This document shows positions 7,136-14,685 of a DNA stretch of 15,051 bases, piece by piece. The notes below the pieces were generated by a model, which had not been told where the DNA came from, did not search any database, and saw only the letters and a program-made list of their open reading frames with translations. Numbering within the stretch: the first letter of the stretch is position 1; every line of letters begins with the position of its first letter. A program made the position numbers and the translations under genes. The DNA is taken from the NCBI GenBank assembly GCA_009918865.1, contig RGCY01000012.1:1-15051 (forward strand), given 5' to 3'. Origin of the DNA: Actinomycetota bacterium (GTDB taxonomy: Bacteria; Actinomycetota; Actinomycetes; S36-B12; UBA5976).

Positions 7136-7819
7136 ATGACCCCGGCGCACCCATTGCAATCTCTGCGTGCAGCCGCCACATCAGATGCAGGCCGACCATG
7201 CGTTATCTGGTACGGCGATGAAGGTCGCATTGAATTATCCGCTGCCTCGCTATGGAACTACGCAGTGAAAGCGGCCAACCTGTTCACTCAGGAATGCGAC
7301 CTGCCCATGGGAAGCCCTGTGAGATTGCAGTTGCCGGCTCATTGGCAGAGTGTTGGTCTCATTCTTGGGGTGTGGTTGGCCGGTGCAGCGGTGACATATG
7401 CGGATGCTCCAGCGCTCGTCGTTGCCCACGATGGGGATGCGGATGCGATGAAGGCTGACGTCATCACATCACTTGATGCCTGGGGACGCGCGAGTGAAAA
7501 CCTGTCCACAGCAACGGTCCTGGATATTGGCCGAGACTTGCGCGCTCAATCTGATGTGCTGATTGATTTGCGGCCCGTCGATATGAACGTCACAGCGGTG
7601 ATAAGCGCTCGTGAGCCGGACACGTTCACCGACTTACTTGCACAAGCCAGCGAACTGCCGAAAACGGTCGGCGTGGTTGCGCAACCACAATCACATGTCC
7701 TCCCTACGGAACTACCCACGATTGCAGCACATGTTGCAGCAGGCGGCTGCGTTGTCATCTGTGCCGAGCAGATGACAGACGATGTTGCGCGGCAGGAGCA
7801 GGTGGCACTGTGGATGTGA
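7136..7819 (+). CDS. TIGR03089-family protein (partial AMP-binding-like fold), function unknown
   Basis: Protein of 227 residues. The segment IELSAASLWNYAVKAANLFTQ followed by GSPVRLQLPAHWQSVGLILGVWLAGAAVTYAD resembles the N-terminal part of AMP-binding (acyl-CoA synthetase-like) enzymes. The ATP-binding loop and C-terminal lid that make those enzymes active are absent. This is the layout of TIGR03089, a conserved actinobacterial family of about 230-250 residues (Rv3268 in M. tuberculosis) found next to LCP and manC-type genes. No catalytic residue can be named and the function is not known. A ligand-binding or regulatory role is inference. No signal peptide or membrane helix is seen, so it is probably cytoplasmic. 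Divergent from manC and convergent with the large hydrolase gene. A short hairpin, GATTC-AAAA-GAATC (7818-7831), overlaps its stop. Confidence 0.82.
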   Translation: MTPAHPLQSLRAAATSDAGRPCVIWYGDEGRIELSAASLWNYAVKAANLFTQECDLPMGSPVRLQLPAHWQSVGLILGVWLAGAAVTYADAPALVVAHDGDADAMKADVITSLDAWGRASENLSTATVLDIGRDLRAQSDVLIDLRPVDMNVTAVISAREPDTFTDLLAQASELPKTVGVVAQPQSHVLPTELPTIAAHVAAGGCVVICAEQMTDDVARQEQVALWM

Positions 7820-7901
7820 TTCAAAAGAATCGCGCGCCCTTCACCGCGGACGCCGAGGAGTCGGGCTGCTGACGGTGCACGAAGGCTGCGGAACCTCGCC
7901 G

Positions 7902-8243
7902 CTACCCAACCTTCACAACAACTGCATTACTGCGTGCAATGACCTTGCCTGCGGCATCTAAAAGCAGCACTCGGTAGGTCAGTGTGGCCTTGGCCTTTGG
8001 GGCTCGCACCTTCATTCGCCATGACTTTGATGTCACCGCCACGACGGCACCACGCGGTTGCCACTTTCCGTTGACATTCAGTTCTCGCTTCACTCGCGCA
8101 CCCTTGGGCGCACCTGTGACCGTTCCTTGAATGTCAAATGACGTTCCTGATTTCACACGAGGCGGTGCTTGTGCTGCGACCGAAAGGTCCGCGCCGGCGA
8201 ATTTCGGCGCGCAGAGTGGAAGACCCGGCTGGCAACTTCGCAG
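7902..8243 (-). pseudogene. Out-of-frame C-terminal end of the large hydrolase (frameshift remnant)
   Basis: This frame has no good start of its own and is open on the minus strand from just after a TGA at about 8244 to TAG at 7902-7904. Its product (GADLSVAAQAPPRVKSGTSF, later VNGKWQP, and a run ending in SNAVVVKVG) is an Ig-like β-sandwich. It parallels the domain that ends the main frame (PPRTAAVDDTVAF, IGGQWRAVSQVRI, TAKLPAG). Dropping one base near 8200 joins the two smoothly as STLRAEI-AGADLSVAAQAPPR. I therefore read this as the true C-terminus of the hydrolase, lost behind a one-base insertion or a sequencing error. A separate small gene starting at GTG 8156 is less likely, because there is no ribosome-binding site and the frame clearly continues upstream of that codon. 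Confidence 0.7.
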
Positions 8244-11200
8244 TCAACGTCCATGTGCCACTCTTGCGAATGCGCACTTGAGATACCGCGCGCCATTGGC
8301 CGCCGATGCTTCTAGCAATGACCACCACCGCAGATGCTGGAGGGCGCCGCACCTTTACCGAGAACGCCACAGTGTCATCAACTGCTGCAGTTCTAGGTGG
8401 GTTGACGACCGTGATGGTGGGTGATGTGGAAGGTGACTGCGAACCTGATGCACTTGCAGACGGACCTGGGCTTGCGGATGTGGATGAACTCGATGAATTT
8501 GAAGGCTTCACACTGGTTGAACTGGATCCACTCGGACTCACAGACGAACTACCGCTACCGCTCGGACTAGGACTTGGTGTGCGAGTCGTAGGTTGCGACC
8601 AGCCACCATAAGGAGCGATGCTGGAGAGCCACCTCGACTTCAAGTCAAATTGTTTGCGGAATGAGACCGCATTCCCAGTGGCTGTGTCGCCACGGTAAGA
8701 CGTGGCAGTCAATATTCGCGCTGCCCCACCAGTGGTTCGGCTGGTCACGTCAATGCGAACGATGTCACGCATGCCAAAGAATGTGGAGGCGTCAGCCTGA
8801 CTCACCACCGTCTGCCATGAACGCAAACGTGCGGGAACGACGGCTGAATCCAGACTCCAAGGATCAGGCACACTTCGCGCCCAAGACAAACGCATCGTCC
8901 AGACGTCTTCAGAATTTTCAGTGCGTCCAGCACTTGTTGAATAAAAGTATGAAGCAATCACACTTCCGTTCACAGTTGCAGCCAACCCTGTGACCGTGCT
9001 CGGGCTGGTGGCAAGCACGGCCTTCACCCACGCTTTCCCAAGTGAATATTCGGGAAGTGGCAATTCAGTTGCGGGTTTTGAAGGTGATGCGCTGCCACTT
9101 GGTGATGCGCTGCCACTTGCTGAGCCCGATGCTGACCCGGATGCACTGCCGCTACCACTTGGCGCACCCGAACTGCTTGTGGAACCTGATGACGATGGTG
9201 TGGATGACTTTGTGCCAGAAGCACTTGGTGAACCGGATGAAGAACTGGCAGTGCCACTGACTGCAGCCGGGGCACGCTGTGCAGTTAGCCCAGTTGCAGA
9301 GGTGTAGCCAACTTCGCGCATCCAACCCGCGAAGACCTGCGATTGATCGCTGTCGTAAACATTGCAATCACATCCAGACTTCACTCCTCCGCGCAATGCC
9401 GAAATCGCATAACCACGTGAGGCAATGATTTGCGCTTGAAGTGCTGCTGGCTTCCAACTTGCCGGAACTTCGCCGATGCCACGCAAGTATTCATCATGGA
9501 TGCGCACCGCATTTACGGCTTCAATTCCAGCCTTAGTTTTGCCACCGGATGTGTAAGCCACTGCGCTCACGGTCATCGTGCCGTAGCGATAGCGGCCATA
9601 GCCGTCGCCAAGCCCTTCAGTTGGGCCAGCGATGTCGAGGTAGGTGGGATTTGTCCCAGCTGAACCAGAGTCACGGGTGCCGCCCCAACGAAGCAACACC
9701 GATGAATAGGTGCCCACCACTGTGGTACGCCCACGCGCATCTGTGCGTTGCAAGGTGAGTCGAGCACCTGATTTCGTTGTCGTCGCCGTGGCAGTGAACG
9801 TGTCGCCTACTGCTGATGGCGATGACTGTTCACCCACGGTCAGGTCAAGTCGTGCGGCCGGGTCATCGCTGGTGCGGCTAGGACTGTCATCAACGCCGCG
9901 AGCACGAAAAGTCGCACTAGAGACTTGGTGCAACACATTCACCCGGATGATTGCAGTGTCATCAACTGCTTTCACTCGTGAGCCCGTGTAGTAGTACTCA
10001 ATGATTTCCTTGGCAGTGCGCCCTGCAATCGCCTGGGCTTGCGCGCCGTATTGCGGCATCCCAATGCCATGACCAAAACCAGCGCCGTTGACAGCGAAAG
10101 CAATTGGAATTCCACTGGTTGGAGTTGGAGATGCTGACGTCTGCGAAGGACTCGCGCTCGTGGACTCAGAAGTGCTGTCAGACGGACTCGGTTGTGGCGA
10201 AGGTGACACCACAGCCAAAATCGCAGGCACTAAGTCAGGTGACACTGCGGTGCGCGGACCTAGGAGCGCAACCTTGGTCACAGGCGCACTGGAAAGCCAT
10301 GAGGCTGTGCCACTCCACACCGTTGACGTCATCAAGAGGACCGGGCGCGCAAGCAATGCCGCGATAACCGCGTAGCCGCGCCCTGACGAAGCATCATTAC
10401 TGATGACCACATTCGAAATTGGAGTCTTGTACTTCTTTGCAAGAGAAAGCGACACGGTTCCGGTTGTGGCACCACTGATTTTTGTGGGATTGGGTAGCAG
10501 CCCAAAAGACGGTGGCGCAAGTAACGCAGTGGTGCCCACGAGAACTGTGGCTGCGGCACTGACATCGCGCAAGGCTGCCGTTAAATCTGGTGCCAATGTC
10601 GGAGTGCTACTCGCAGAGGCAGCGGCTGACGTGGTCGAACCAGTTGAACTTGATGCCGATGCTGAAGTCGCGCCCCCGGTGGGCGTAACGCTTGTTGACC
10701 CACTCGTTGTTGAACTGCCGCTAGGGCTACTCGTTGTTGGCGGCGTGGAACTCTGGTTCGAAGCCGTCCCACTTGGCCCAGCGCTGGCAGATGGTTGTGT
10801 GCTCGGCTTCGGCGCTGCGACGAGCAAAAGAGGGAGCGCACGTGCGGCTGCGTATGCGCCAGCGGCAGCCAGAACTCCGGCAGTTGACCCCACCGGCACT
10901 GCAACCACAGTGGTGGCTTTGGTCCAGCCCTTGCGCATGACCGCGACGGACATCGCAGCCGGCGTTGCTGCAGATACGCGCTCAATCGCTGAGATACCGC
11001 GGCTGCTCAAAGCCTTAGCCGCAGCGTTCAACTTGCCAGTGCTGGCAATAACGATCGCACGAGTGATGGTGCCAGCATCCAATGCGGCTGCAGATGCCGT
11101 AGGTAGTCCAGACTCATCAGCGAGCACGAATCGCGCTTTGAGTTTGCGTGCCATCACCGCGGCCGTGACTGCATTCGCGAGTTCATCGGTTGCAGAACTT

Positions 11201-12855
11201 GCCACCACCACGATTTTGGCCGTGGTGTCCGACGTCGCAGCGACAGCTTGGGTCACACTTCCAACATCTGCTATGCGCCAGACCGCTTCACATGGCCCAC
11301 GTGGACTGTCTGCCGTGGCATCGATGTCAATGACATCTGAGGTGGACCACGGCACGGCACCGGAGTCTGTGACTCCCGATAACGCAACGGTGTAGCGACC
11401 AGGTGGGACCGGATTTCCGGATTCGTCGCGACCATCCCATGTGATGGAGACATCACCCGCGGTGGTTTGCTTCGCGCTGAGCACTCGAACAGGTTCAGGC
11501 GTGCAAGGGCTGAAGATGCGCGCGGTGACGTCCATGCGATCGGAAGTTGTGGCGTTCACTGTTGTGCCGGACTGCGGGGACCACGACCACGTGCTAGGAC
11601 TCAACTGAGGTGACCAAATGGCCGGCGATTGAGCGGCACGCGCAACTTGCCGAATCAAACTCAACTGTGCGCGCAGGTACTTTCCCGGACATGCCGTCGC
11701 GCCAATATCGCCGTGACCAATCAGCGTGTACGGCATCTTCGCAACTTGCCCGGCTTCGTAACGGCTCGTGCCGTACTTGCCAGATGACACCAAAGAAACT
11801 GGCGCCATCGGATCACGATGGAAGAGCCCGAGTTTCCAGCCAGCCACAGCGCCAACTGCATTCACAACTGATGACAAAGTTGAACTTGTGGGTCGCTTGT
11901 TATGAAAATCTCCAAGAACGGCAACTGCGAAACTGTTTTCGTTGAAGCCTGCGGTGTGCGCCCCAATGACCGCCTTTTCAACGCCACCAGCACGACCTTC
12001 ATAAATTGTGCCAAACCTGTCGACAAGGAAGTTATAACCCATGTCGCTGATGCCCAATCCCAACGTGTCGTAGGCATAGACGGCCCTTACCTGTGCCGCG
12101 GCCTGCGATTGCGGATAAGCCGAAGCGGTCACGGTGTGATGGACAAACCCGACTTTGATGGTGGGTGAATATTGGGGTTGCCCCGACTTCAACGTTTCAT
12201 CTGCACCCCAGCCGGCGCGCGAAACAATTGTGGGTGCGGCTGGGTCAGCCCATGCTGCAGCAGAAAACGGATTGCGTGTAGCCGCCGATGTTGTGGCGCT
12301 GATGTCATCGGCTGTTCGTTTGCCATCAATGAGAAGAACGTGCAGATCTTTTGGTCGAGCACCGCCGCGCGTAGTCACCACAACATCCACACCCTCGCTG
12401 CTGCCGGATGTCAAGAGTGGGTCAGTTCCCCAGCGTTGACCAGCAAGTGCCGCATCAGGACTCCCCACATCCGGGGCGTCTTCACTTGCATGCACGGTGT
12501 GCCATACCTGCCAACGCCCGTGTTCGCGAACCCGAACTCGCGCATGGAGATCGTGACTTTCTCCGCGCCAAGTGAGTGCAACTAATCCGAAATGTGCGGT
12601 GGTATCGCGAGTTAAGTGTGCTGTCACTCGATGGGTTGCCGTATCGCCGTGGTGTTCAGTTTCAGTGCTCGTGCCATCGTGGAGGCCAGCATCGCGAGCA
12701 ACCAGTGATGGCCGCGCCGACTGCGCCAACGGAGCAAATGACAATCGGGTCACAGTTGGCTGCACCGGGTCGCGTTGGAAGGATTGACGAACCCCCGGAA
12801 GACCAAGACATGCGAGCACTAATCCGGCGAGAAGCACTCCGACTATGCGTCGCAC
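8134..12855 (-). CDS. Secreted multidomain peptidoglycan hydrolase: PGRP/amidase_2 + FlgD-like Ig + CWB2 + SpoIID
   Basis: About 1573 residues from GTG 12855, chosen because GGAGG lies 8 bases upstream and a signal peptide (VRRIVGVLLAGLVLACLGLPG) follows directly. ATG 12957 would add 34 Cys/Ala-rich residues before it. Residues about 205-400 are an amidase_2/PGRP domain: SRAGWGADE, zinc ligands in FVHHT and in GHGDIGATACPG (His and Cys). It should cut the MurNAc-L-Ala bond. About 440-515 is a FlgD-like Ig domain (ITWDGRDESGNPVPPGRYTV). About 525-870 carries CWB2-type repeats (VAVPVGSTAGVLAAAGAYAA). About 920-1420 is SpoIID: GFGHGIGMPQYGAQ, then YLRGIGEVPASW with the catalytic-type Glu, and CDCNVYDSDQSQVFAG. 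SpoIID enzymes are lytic transglycosylases acting on denuded glycan. Ser/Thr/Pro-rich linkers separate or interrupt the domains, and an Ig-like domain ends the frame. The last ~100 residues appear to lie in another frame (7902-8243). Probably extracellular and wall-bound. Confidence 0.88.
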   Translation of the reverse strand: MRRIVGVLLAGLVLACLGLPGVRQSFQRDPVQPTVTRLSFAPLAQSARPSLVARDAGLHDGTSTETEHHGDTATHRVTAHLTRDTTAHFGLVALTWRGESHDLHARVRVREHGRWQVWHTVHASEDAPDVGSPDAALAGQRWGTDPLLTSGSSEGVDVVVTTRGGARPKDLHVLLIDGKRTADDISATTSAATRNPFSAAAWADPAAPTIVSRAGWGADETLKSGQPQYSPTIKVGFVHHTVTASAYPQSQAAAQVRAVYAYDTLGLGISDMGYNFLVDRFGTIYEGRAGGVEKAVIGAHTAGFNENSFAVAVLGDFHNKRPTSSTLSSVVNAVGAVAGWKLGLFHRDPMAPVSLVSSGKYGTSRYEAGQVAKMPYTLIGHGDIGATACPGKYLRAQLSLIRQVARAAQSPAIWSPQLSPSTWSWSPQSGTTVNATTSDRMDVTARIFSPCTPEPVRVLSAKQTTAGDVSITWDGRDESGNPVPPGRYTVALSGVTDSGAVPWSTSDVIDIDATADSPRGPCEAVWRIADVGSVTQAVAATSDTTAKIVVVASSATDELANAVTAAVMARKLKARFVLADESGLPTASAAALDAGTITRAIVIASTGKLNAAAKALSSRGISAIERVSAATPAAMSVAVMRKGWTKATTVVAVPVGSTAGVLAAAGAYAAARALPLLLVAAPKPSTQPSASAGPSGTASNQSSTPPTTSSPSGSSTTSGSTSVTPTGGATSASASSSTGSTTSAAASASSTPTLAPDLTAALRDVSAAATVLVGTTALLAPPSFGLLPNPTKISGATTGTVSLSLAKKYKTPISNVVISNDASSGRGYAVIAALLARPVLLMTSTVWSGTASWLSSAPVTKVALLGPRTAVSPDLVPAILAVVSPSPQPSPSDSTSESTSASPSQTSASPTPTSGIPIAFAVNGAGFGHGIGMPQYGAQAQAIAGRTAKEIIEYYYTGSRVKAVDDTAIIRVNVLHQVSSATFRARGVDDSPSRTSDDPAARLDLTVGEQSSPSAVGDTFTATATTTKSGARLTLQRTDARGRTTVVGTYSSVLLRWGGTRDSGSAGTNPTYLDIAGPTEGLGDGYGRYRYGTMTVSAVAYTSGGKTKAGIEAVNAVRIHDEYLRGIGEVPASWKPAALQAQIIASRGYAISALRGGVKSGCDCNVYDSDQSQVFAGWMREVGYTSATGLTAQRAPAAVSGTASSSSGSPSASGTKSSTPSSSGSTSSSGAPSGSGSASGSASGSASGSASPSGSASPSKPATELPLPEYSLGKAWVKAVLATSPSTVTGLAATVNGSVIASYFYSTSAGRTENSEDVWTMRLSWARSVPDPWSLDSAVVPARLRSWQTVVSQADASTFFGMRDIVRIDVTSRTTGGAARILTATSYRGDTATGNAVSFRKQFDLKSRWLSSIAPYGGWSQPTTRTPSPSPSGSGSSSVSPSGSSSTSVKPSNSSSSSTSASPGPSASASGSQSPSTSPTITVVNPPRTAAVDDTVAFSVKVRRPPASAVVVIARSIGGQWRAVSQVRIRKSGTWTLTAKLPAGSSTLRAEIRRRGPFGRSTSTASCEIRNVI
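8418..8590 (-). other. Ser/Thr/Pro-rich linker before the C-terminal Ig-like domains
   Basis: About 55 residues made almost only of Ser, Thr, Pro, Gly and Ala join the SpoIID domain to the C-terminal Ig-like domain. Such tracts are typical flexible wall-spanning linkers of secreted actinobacterial proteins and possible O-mannosylation substrates. Confidence 0.75.
9075..9262 (-). other. Ser/Gly/Ala-rich insertion within the SpoIID domain
   Basis: Around 60 low-complexity residues (Ser, Gly, Ala, Pro, Thr) lie between the SpoIID segment ending SATGLTAQRAPAAV and the segment beginning LPEYSLGKAWVKAVLAT. In usual SpoIID proteins the QVY-G-E region leads almost directly to the W-x2-AV-x-T helix, so this tract interrupts the domain rather than linking two domains. 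Confidence 0.65.
9083..9118 (-). repeat. 18-bp perfect tandem repeat, two copies (SGSASP)
   Basis: GGTGATGCGCTGCCACTT occurs at 9083-9100 and again at 9101-9118. On the minus strand each copy encodes SGSASP. Diverged copies continue to about 9260, suggesting linker growth by slippage or unequal recombination. Confidence 0.9.
10113..10212 (-). other. Ser/Pro/Thr-rich linker between CWB2 and SpoIID regions
   Basis: Some 33 residues rich in Ser, Pro and Thr (SPSPQPSPSDSTSES and onward to SPTPTSG) separate the last CWB2-like repeat from the SpoIID opening IPIAFAVNGAGFGHG. An ordinary interdomain linker. Confidence 0.75.
10600..10815 (-). other. Ser/Thr-rich tract interrupting a CWB2-like repeat
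   Basis: About 70 Ser/Thr/Ala/Gly/Pro residues sit between LPLLLVAAPKPSTQ and TLAPDLTAALRDVSAAATVL. In CWB2 repeats the strand ending LLLV is normally followed within a few residues by a helix like DLTAALR, so this tract seems inserted in a surface loop of the repeat. Confidence 0.6.
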
Positions 12856-12863
12856 GTGTTTCG

Positions 12864-12868
12864 CCTCC
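12864..12868 (-). promoter_or_regulatory. Shine-Dalgarno that fixes the hydrolase start at GTG 12855
   Basis: GGAGG on the minus strand, 8 bases before GTG 12855, with the signal peptide starting immediately after. No comparable site precedes the upstream ATG at 12957. Confidence 0.75.
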
Positions 12869-13060
12869 ACACCTTCACTCGCACGACCGCGATGGTCGCT
12901 TGCTGGTCCATCTGCCGGTGCGGCACACAGTGCGCAGGACGCCGAGCACACCAACATGCACGACCTGCGGTGGGCCTTAACTGGGTCACAAGGTTCCAGA
13001 AACAGTGTGTGCGCCCACCGGACGTGAACTTTGGCGGTAATCGTCGCATGGGTAGCAAGG

Positions 13061-13076
13061 CGCGCACGTCTGCGCG
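13061..13076. repeat. Short GC-rich inverted repeat in the divergent intergenic region
   Basis: CGCGCA and TGCGCG are exact reverse complements around a 4-base centre (CGTC). It lies roughly 145 bases before the LCP start and 205 before the hydrolase start. It could be a regulator site serving both promoters. Short enough to be chance. Confidence 0.4.
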
Positions 13077-13221
13077 AACCTCAATTGGCGGCGTGGCGCG
13101 CGTACGCTTGGGTCATACGACCACTTGTCTCACACCCTGCGCCGACAACGCGACGGGGTGAACGTGTGGCTCGGCGAATCCGACCCGACGCGAGTGCAAG
13201 CAATGAGAACAAAGGACGGCG

Positions 13222-14622
13222 ATGTCAGCAGCGAGTGACAAACCCACACGCAGGCGTGGATTGACGTGGATTGCGGCCGGCACGCTGCTGCTGACAGTCG
13301 TTGGTCTGCTCTACTCCACGGTGCTGGGCGCTATTGGCGGTGTCAAGACGTTGGACATCACCAAGCAACTCGGGAACCGCCCGACGCAACAGGTGTACAA
13401 CGGTCCCACGGGGCCACTGAACATTCTGGTGATGGGCAGTGACACGCGCCAAGGTCAAGACAACCGGCTCACCGGTCAAGGGGGCAACCTCTCTGACACC
13501 ACAGTCTTGGTTCACGTCTTTGATGGCCGGACAAAAGCCCAAGGTGTCAGCATTCAGCGGGACTCCATGGTCCAGATGCCCGCATGCGATCGTGGGAACG
13601 GCACCGTTGCGCCGGCTGGCTTGCGGATGTTCAACCAGGCCTACCGAATCGGAGGTCCGGCCTGCACAGTGAAAACCGTGGAAAGTCTCACAGGTTTGTA
13701 CATACATCACTTTGTGGTCGTTGATTTCAATGGGTTCATCAAGGTTGTTGATGCAGTCGGTGGGGTTCCGGTCTGCTTGGCCAACCCAGTGGATGCACCG
13801 AAAGCGCACTTGAAACTTCCAGCAGGAAATCAGGTGCTGACGGGGTTTCAGGCACTCGGCTGGGTGCGAGCCCGTGAGGGTGTCGGCGACGGCTCAGACC
13901 TTTCTCGAATCAAGCGACAGCAGCTGTTCATGGGCTCGCTTGTGCGCACCATCACAAGCACCAAAGTGTTGACCAACCCTGTCACTCTGGTGGATGTCTT
14001 AAATGCAGTCGCGAAAGCGCTCACCACAGATAGCAGCCTTGGCGAGCGCAATGCGATGCGCGATTTGGCACTCAGTTTGCGCAAAATCAAGCCGGCAAGT
14101 GTGCGCTTCATGTCGGTGCCAGTTCGCCCGTATCCGGCGGATCGCAATCGTCTGCAGTGGCTGCCAGGGAAGTCTGCACAACTGTGGGCGGCTCTGAAAT
14201 CAGATCGACCATGGCCGCCAGTGCCAACTGCAGCAGAGGCCGCCGCCAAGGTAACGATTGCACCGTCGGGAGTGCGAGTGCAGGTGCTGAACGGAACTGG
14301 AGTCGATGGCCGAGCCAGTGCCGTTGCGGCACAACTGCGCACTCTCGGCTACGCCGTCACCAAGACCGCAACTGCGCCGGCGCTAGTTACTGAGACGACG
14401 CTGAAGTACGGTCGAGGGCGAGAGGATTCCGTGAAGACACTCGCTGTGGCCACGGGTCTGACACCAGTGTTCGACGCATCACTGGGCAAAACCATCGTGC
14501 TGACGGTGGGACCCAATGGCGTGACCGCAAAAAAGGTCACAGTTGCGAAGCGACCGACCCCCGGGGAACTGGCACAGCAAGGGATTACTGCAGACACAGA
14601 GCAATGCGTGTCAACCAAGTAA
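13222..14622 (+). CDS. LCP-family (LytR-CpsA-Psr) glycopolymer transferase with LytR_C domain
   Basis: Protein of 466 residues. A basic N-terminus (TRRR, 9-12) precedes one membrane helix (about 15-36), the usual N-in topology. The LCP domain spans about 66-245: LNILVMGSDTR (D74, R76), LSDTTVLVHV (D92), SIQRDSMVQMP (R113, D114), DFNGFIKVVDAVGGVPVCL, and the C-terminal signature RAREGVGDGSDLSRIKRQQ (216-234). These Asp and Arg residues are those that bind polyprenyl-pyrophosphate and metal. A LytR_C domain follows (about 350-440, VRVQVLNGTGVDGRASAVAA). LCP enzymes move a lipid-linked glycopolymer onto peptidoglycan outside the cell. ATG 13222 has AAAGGA five bases upstream. Divergent from the large hydrolase and convergent with a polysaccharide ABC ATPase, which fits envelope-polymer export and attachment. 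The attached polymer cannot be identified from the sequence. Confidence 0.93.
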   Translation: MSAASDKPTRRRGLTWIAAGTLLLTVVGLLYSTVLGAIGGVKTLDITKQLGNRPTQQVYNGPTGPLNILVMGSDTRQGQDNRLTGQGGNLSDTTVLVHVFDGRTKAQGVSIQRDSMVQMPACDRGNGTVAPAGLRMFNQAYRIGGPACTVKTVESLTGLYIHHFVVVDFNGFIKVVDAVGGVPVCLANPVDAPKAHLKLPAGNQVLTGFQALGWVRAREGVGDGSDLSRIKRQQLFMGSLVRTITSTKVLTNPVTLVDVLNAVAKALTTDSSLGERNAMRDLALSLRKIKPASVRFMSVPVRPYPADRNRLQWLPGKSAQLWAALKSDRPWPPVPTAAEAAAKVTIAPSGVRVQVLNGTGVDGRASAVAAQLRTLGYAVTKTATAPALVTETTLKYGRGREDSVKTLAVATGLTPVFDASLGKTIVLTVGPNGVTAKKVTVAKRPTPGELAQQGITADTEQCVSTK

Positions 14623-14632
14623 GAAACAACGT

Positions 14633-14645
14633 GCCTCACTGAGGC
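14633..14645. terminator. Small hairpin between convergent LCP and ABC ATPase genes
   Basis: GCCTC-ACT-GAGGC forms a 5-bp stem with a 3-base loop, 10 bases after the LCP stop, inside the 63-base gap between convergent genes. There is no T-run on either strand, so it is at best a weak or bidirectional terminator. Confidence 0.35.
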
Positions 14646-14685
14646 TCGCGCAGACTCGCGTGGTGCACCATCACAGTTGTGCGGT

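Larger units (their letters stand above)
12856..13221. other. Divergent intergenic region between hydrolase and LCP genes
   Basis: These 366 bases separate two divergent cell-wall genes and must hold both promoters. I see no convincing -35/-10 pair for either direction and no gene. Visible signals: GGAGG (12864-12868) for the hydrolase GTG; AAAGGA (13211-13216) five bases before the LCP ATG; a 5-bp stem CGACC/GGTCG (12884-12898) just upstream of the hydrolase ribosome-binding site; and a stronger 6-bp stem CGCGCA-CGTC-TGCGCG (13061-13076) near the middle. The ATG at 12957 reading into the hydrolase is discounted on start-site grounds. Confidence 0.6.

Noticed and set aside
7818..7831. GATTC-AAAA-GAATC hairpin as terminator between TIGR03089 and the hydrolase
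   Set aside because: The stem is 5 bp and AT-rich, with no T-run after it; too weak to call a terminator.
9060..9262. Repeat cluster considered as a CRISPR array
   Set aside because: Repeats are 18 bp, directly adjacent without spacers, in frame and encode SGSASP; this is a protein linker repeat.
8990..9307. Plus-strand frame with a repetitive acidic Leu/Pro/Asp product
   Set aside because: Antisense reading of the Ser/Gly/Ala linker repeats in the hydrolase gene; no ribosome-binding site or family match.
10403..11395. 330-codon plus-strand open frame inside the hydrolase gene
   Set aside because: It is antisense to the CWB2 region. The Ser/Thr/Ala-rich coding of the real gene leaves few stops on the other strand, and the product is Val/Ala-rich with no motif.
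12856..12957. Upstream ATG 12957 as the hydrolase start
   Set aside because: It would place 34 Cys/Ala-rich residues before a clear signal peptide. GTG 12855 has a GGAGG 8 bases upstream, directly before the signal peptide.
13031..13264. Small plus-strand frame upstream of and overlapping the LCP start
   Set aside because: Arg/Ala-rich product, no ribosome-binding site, and overlap with a well-supported LCP start in another frame.
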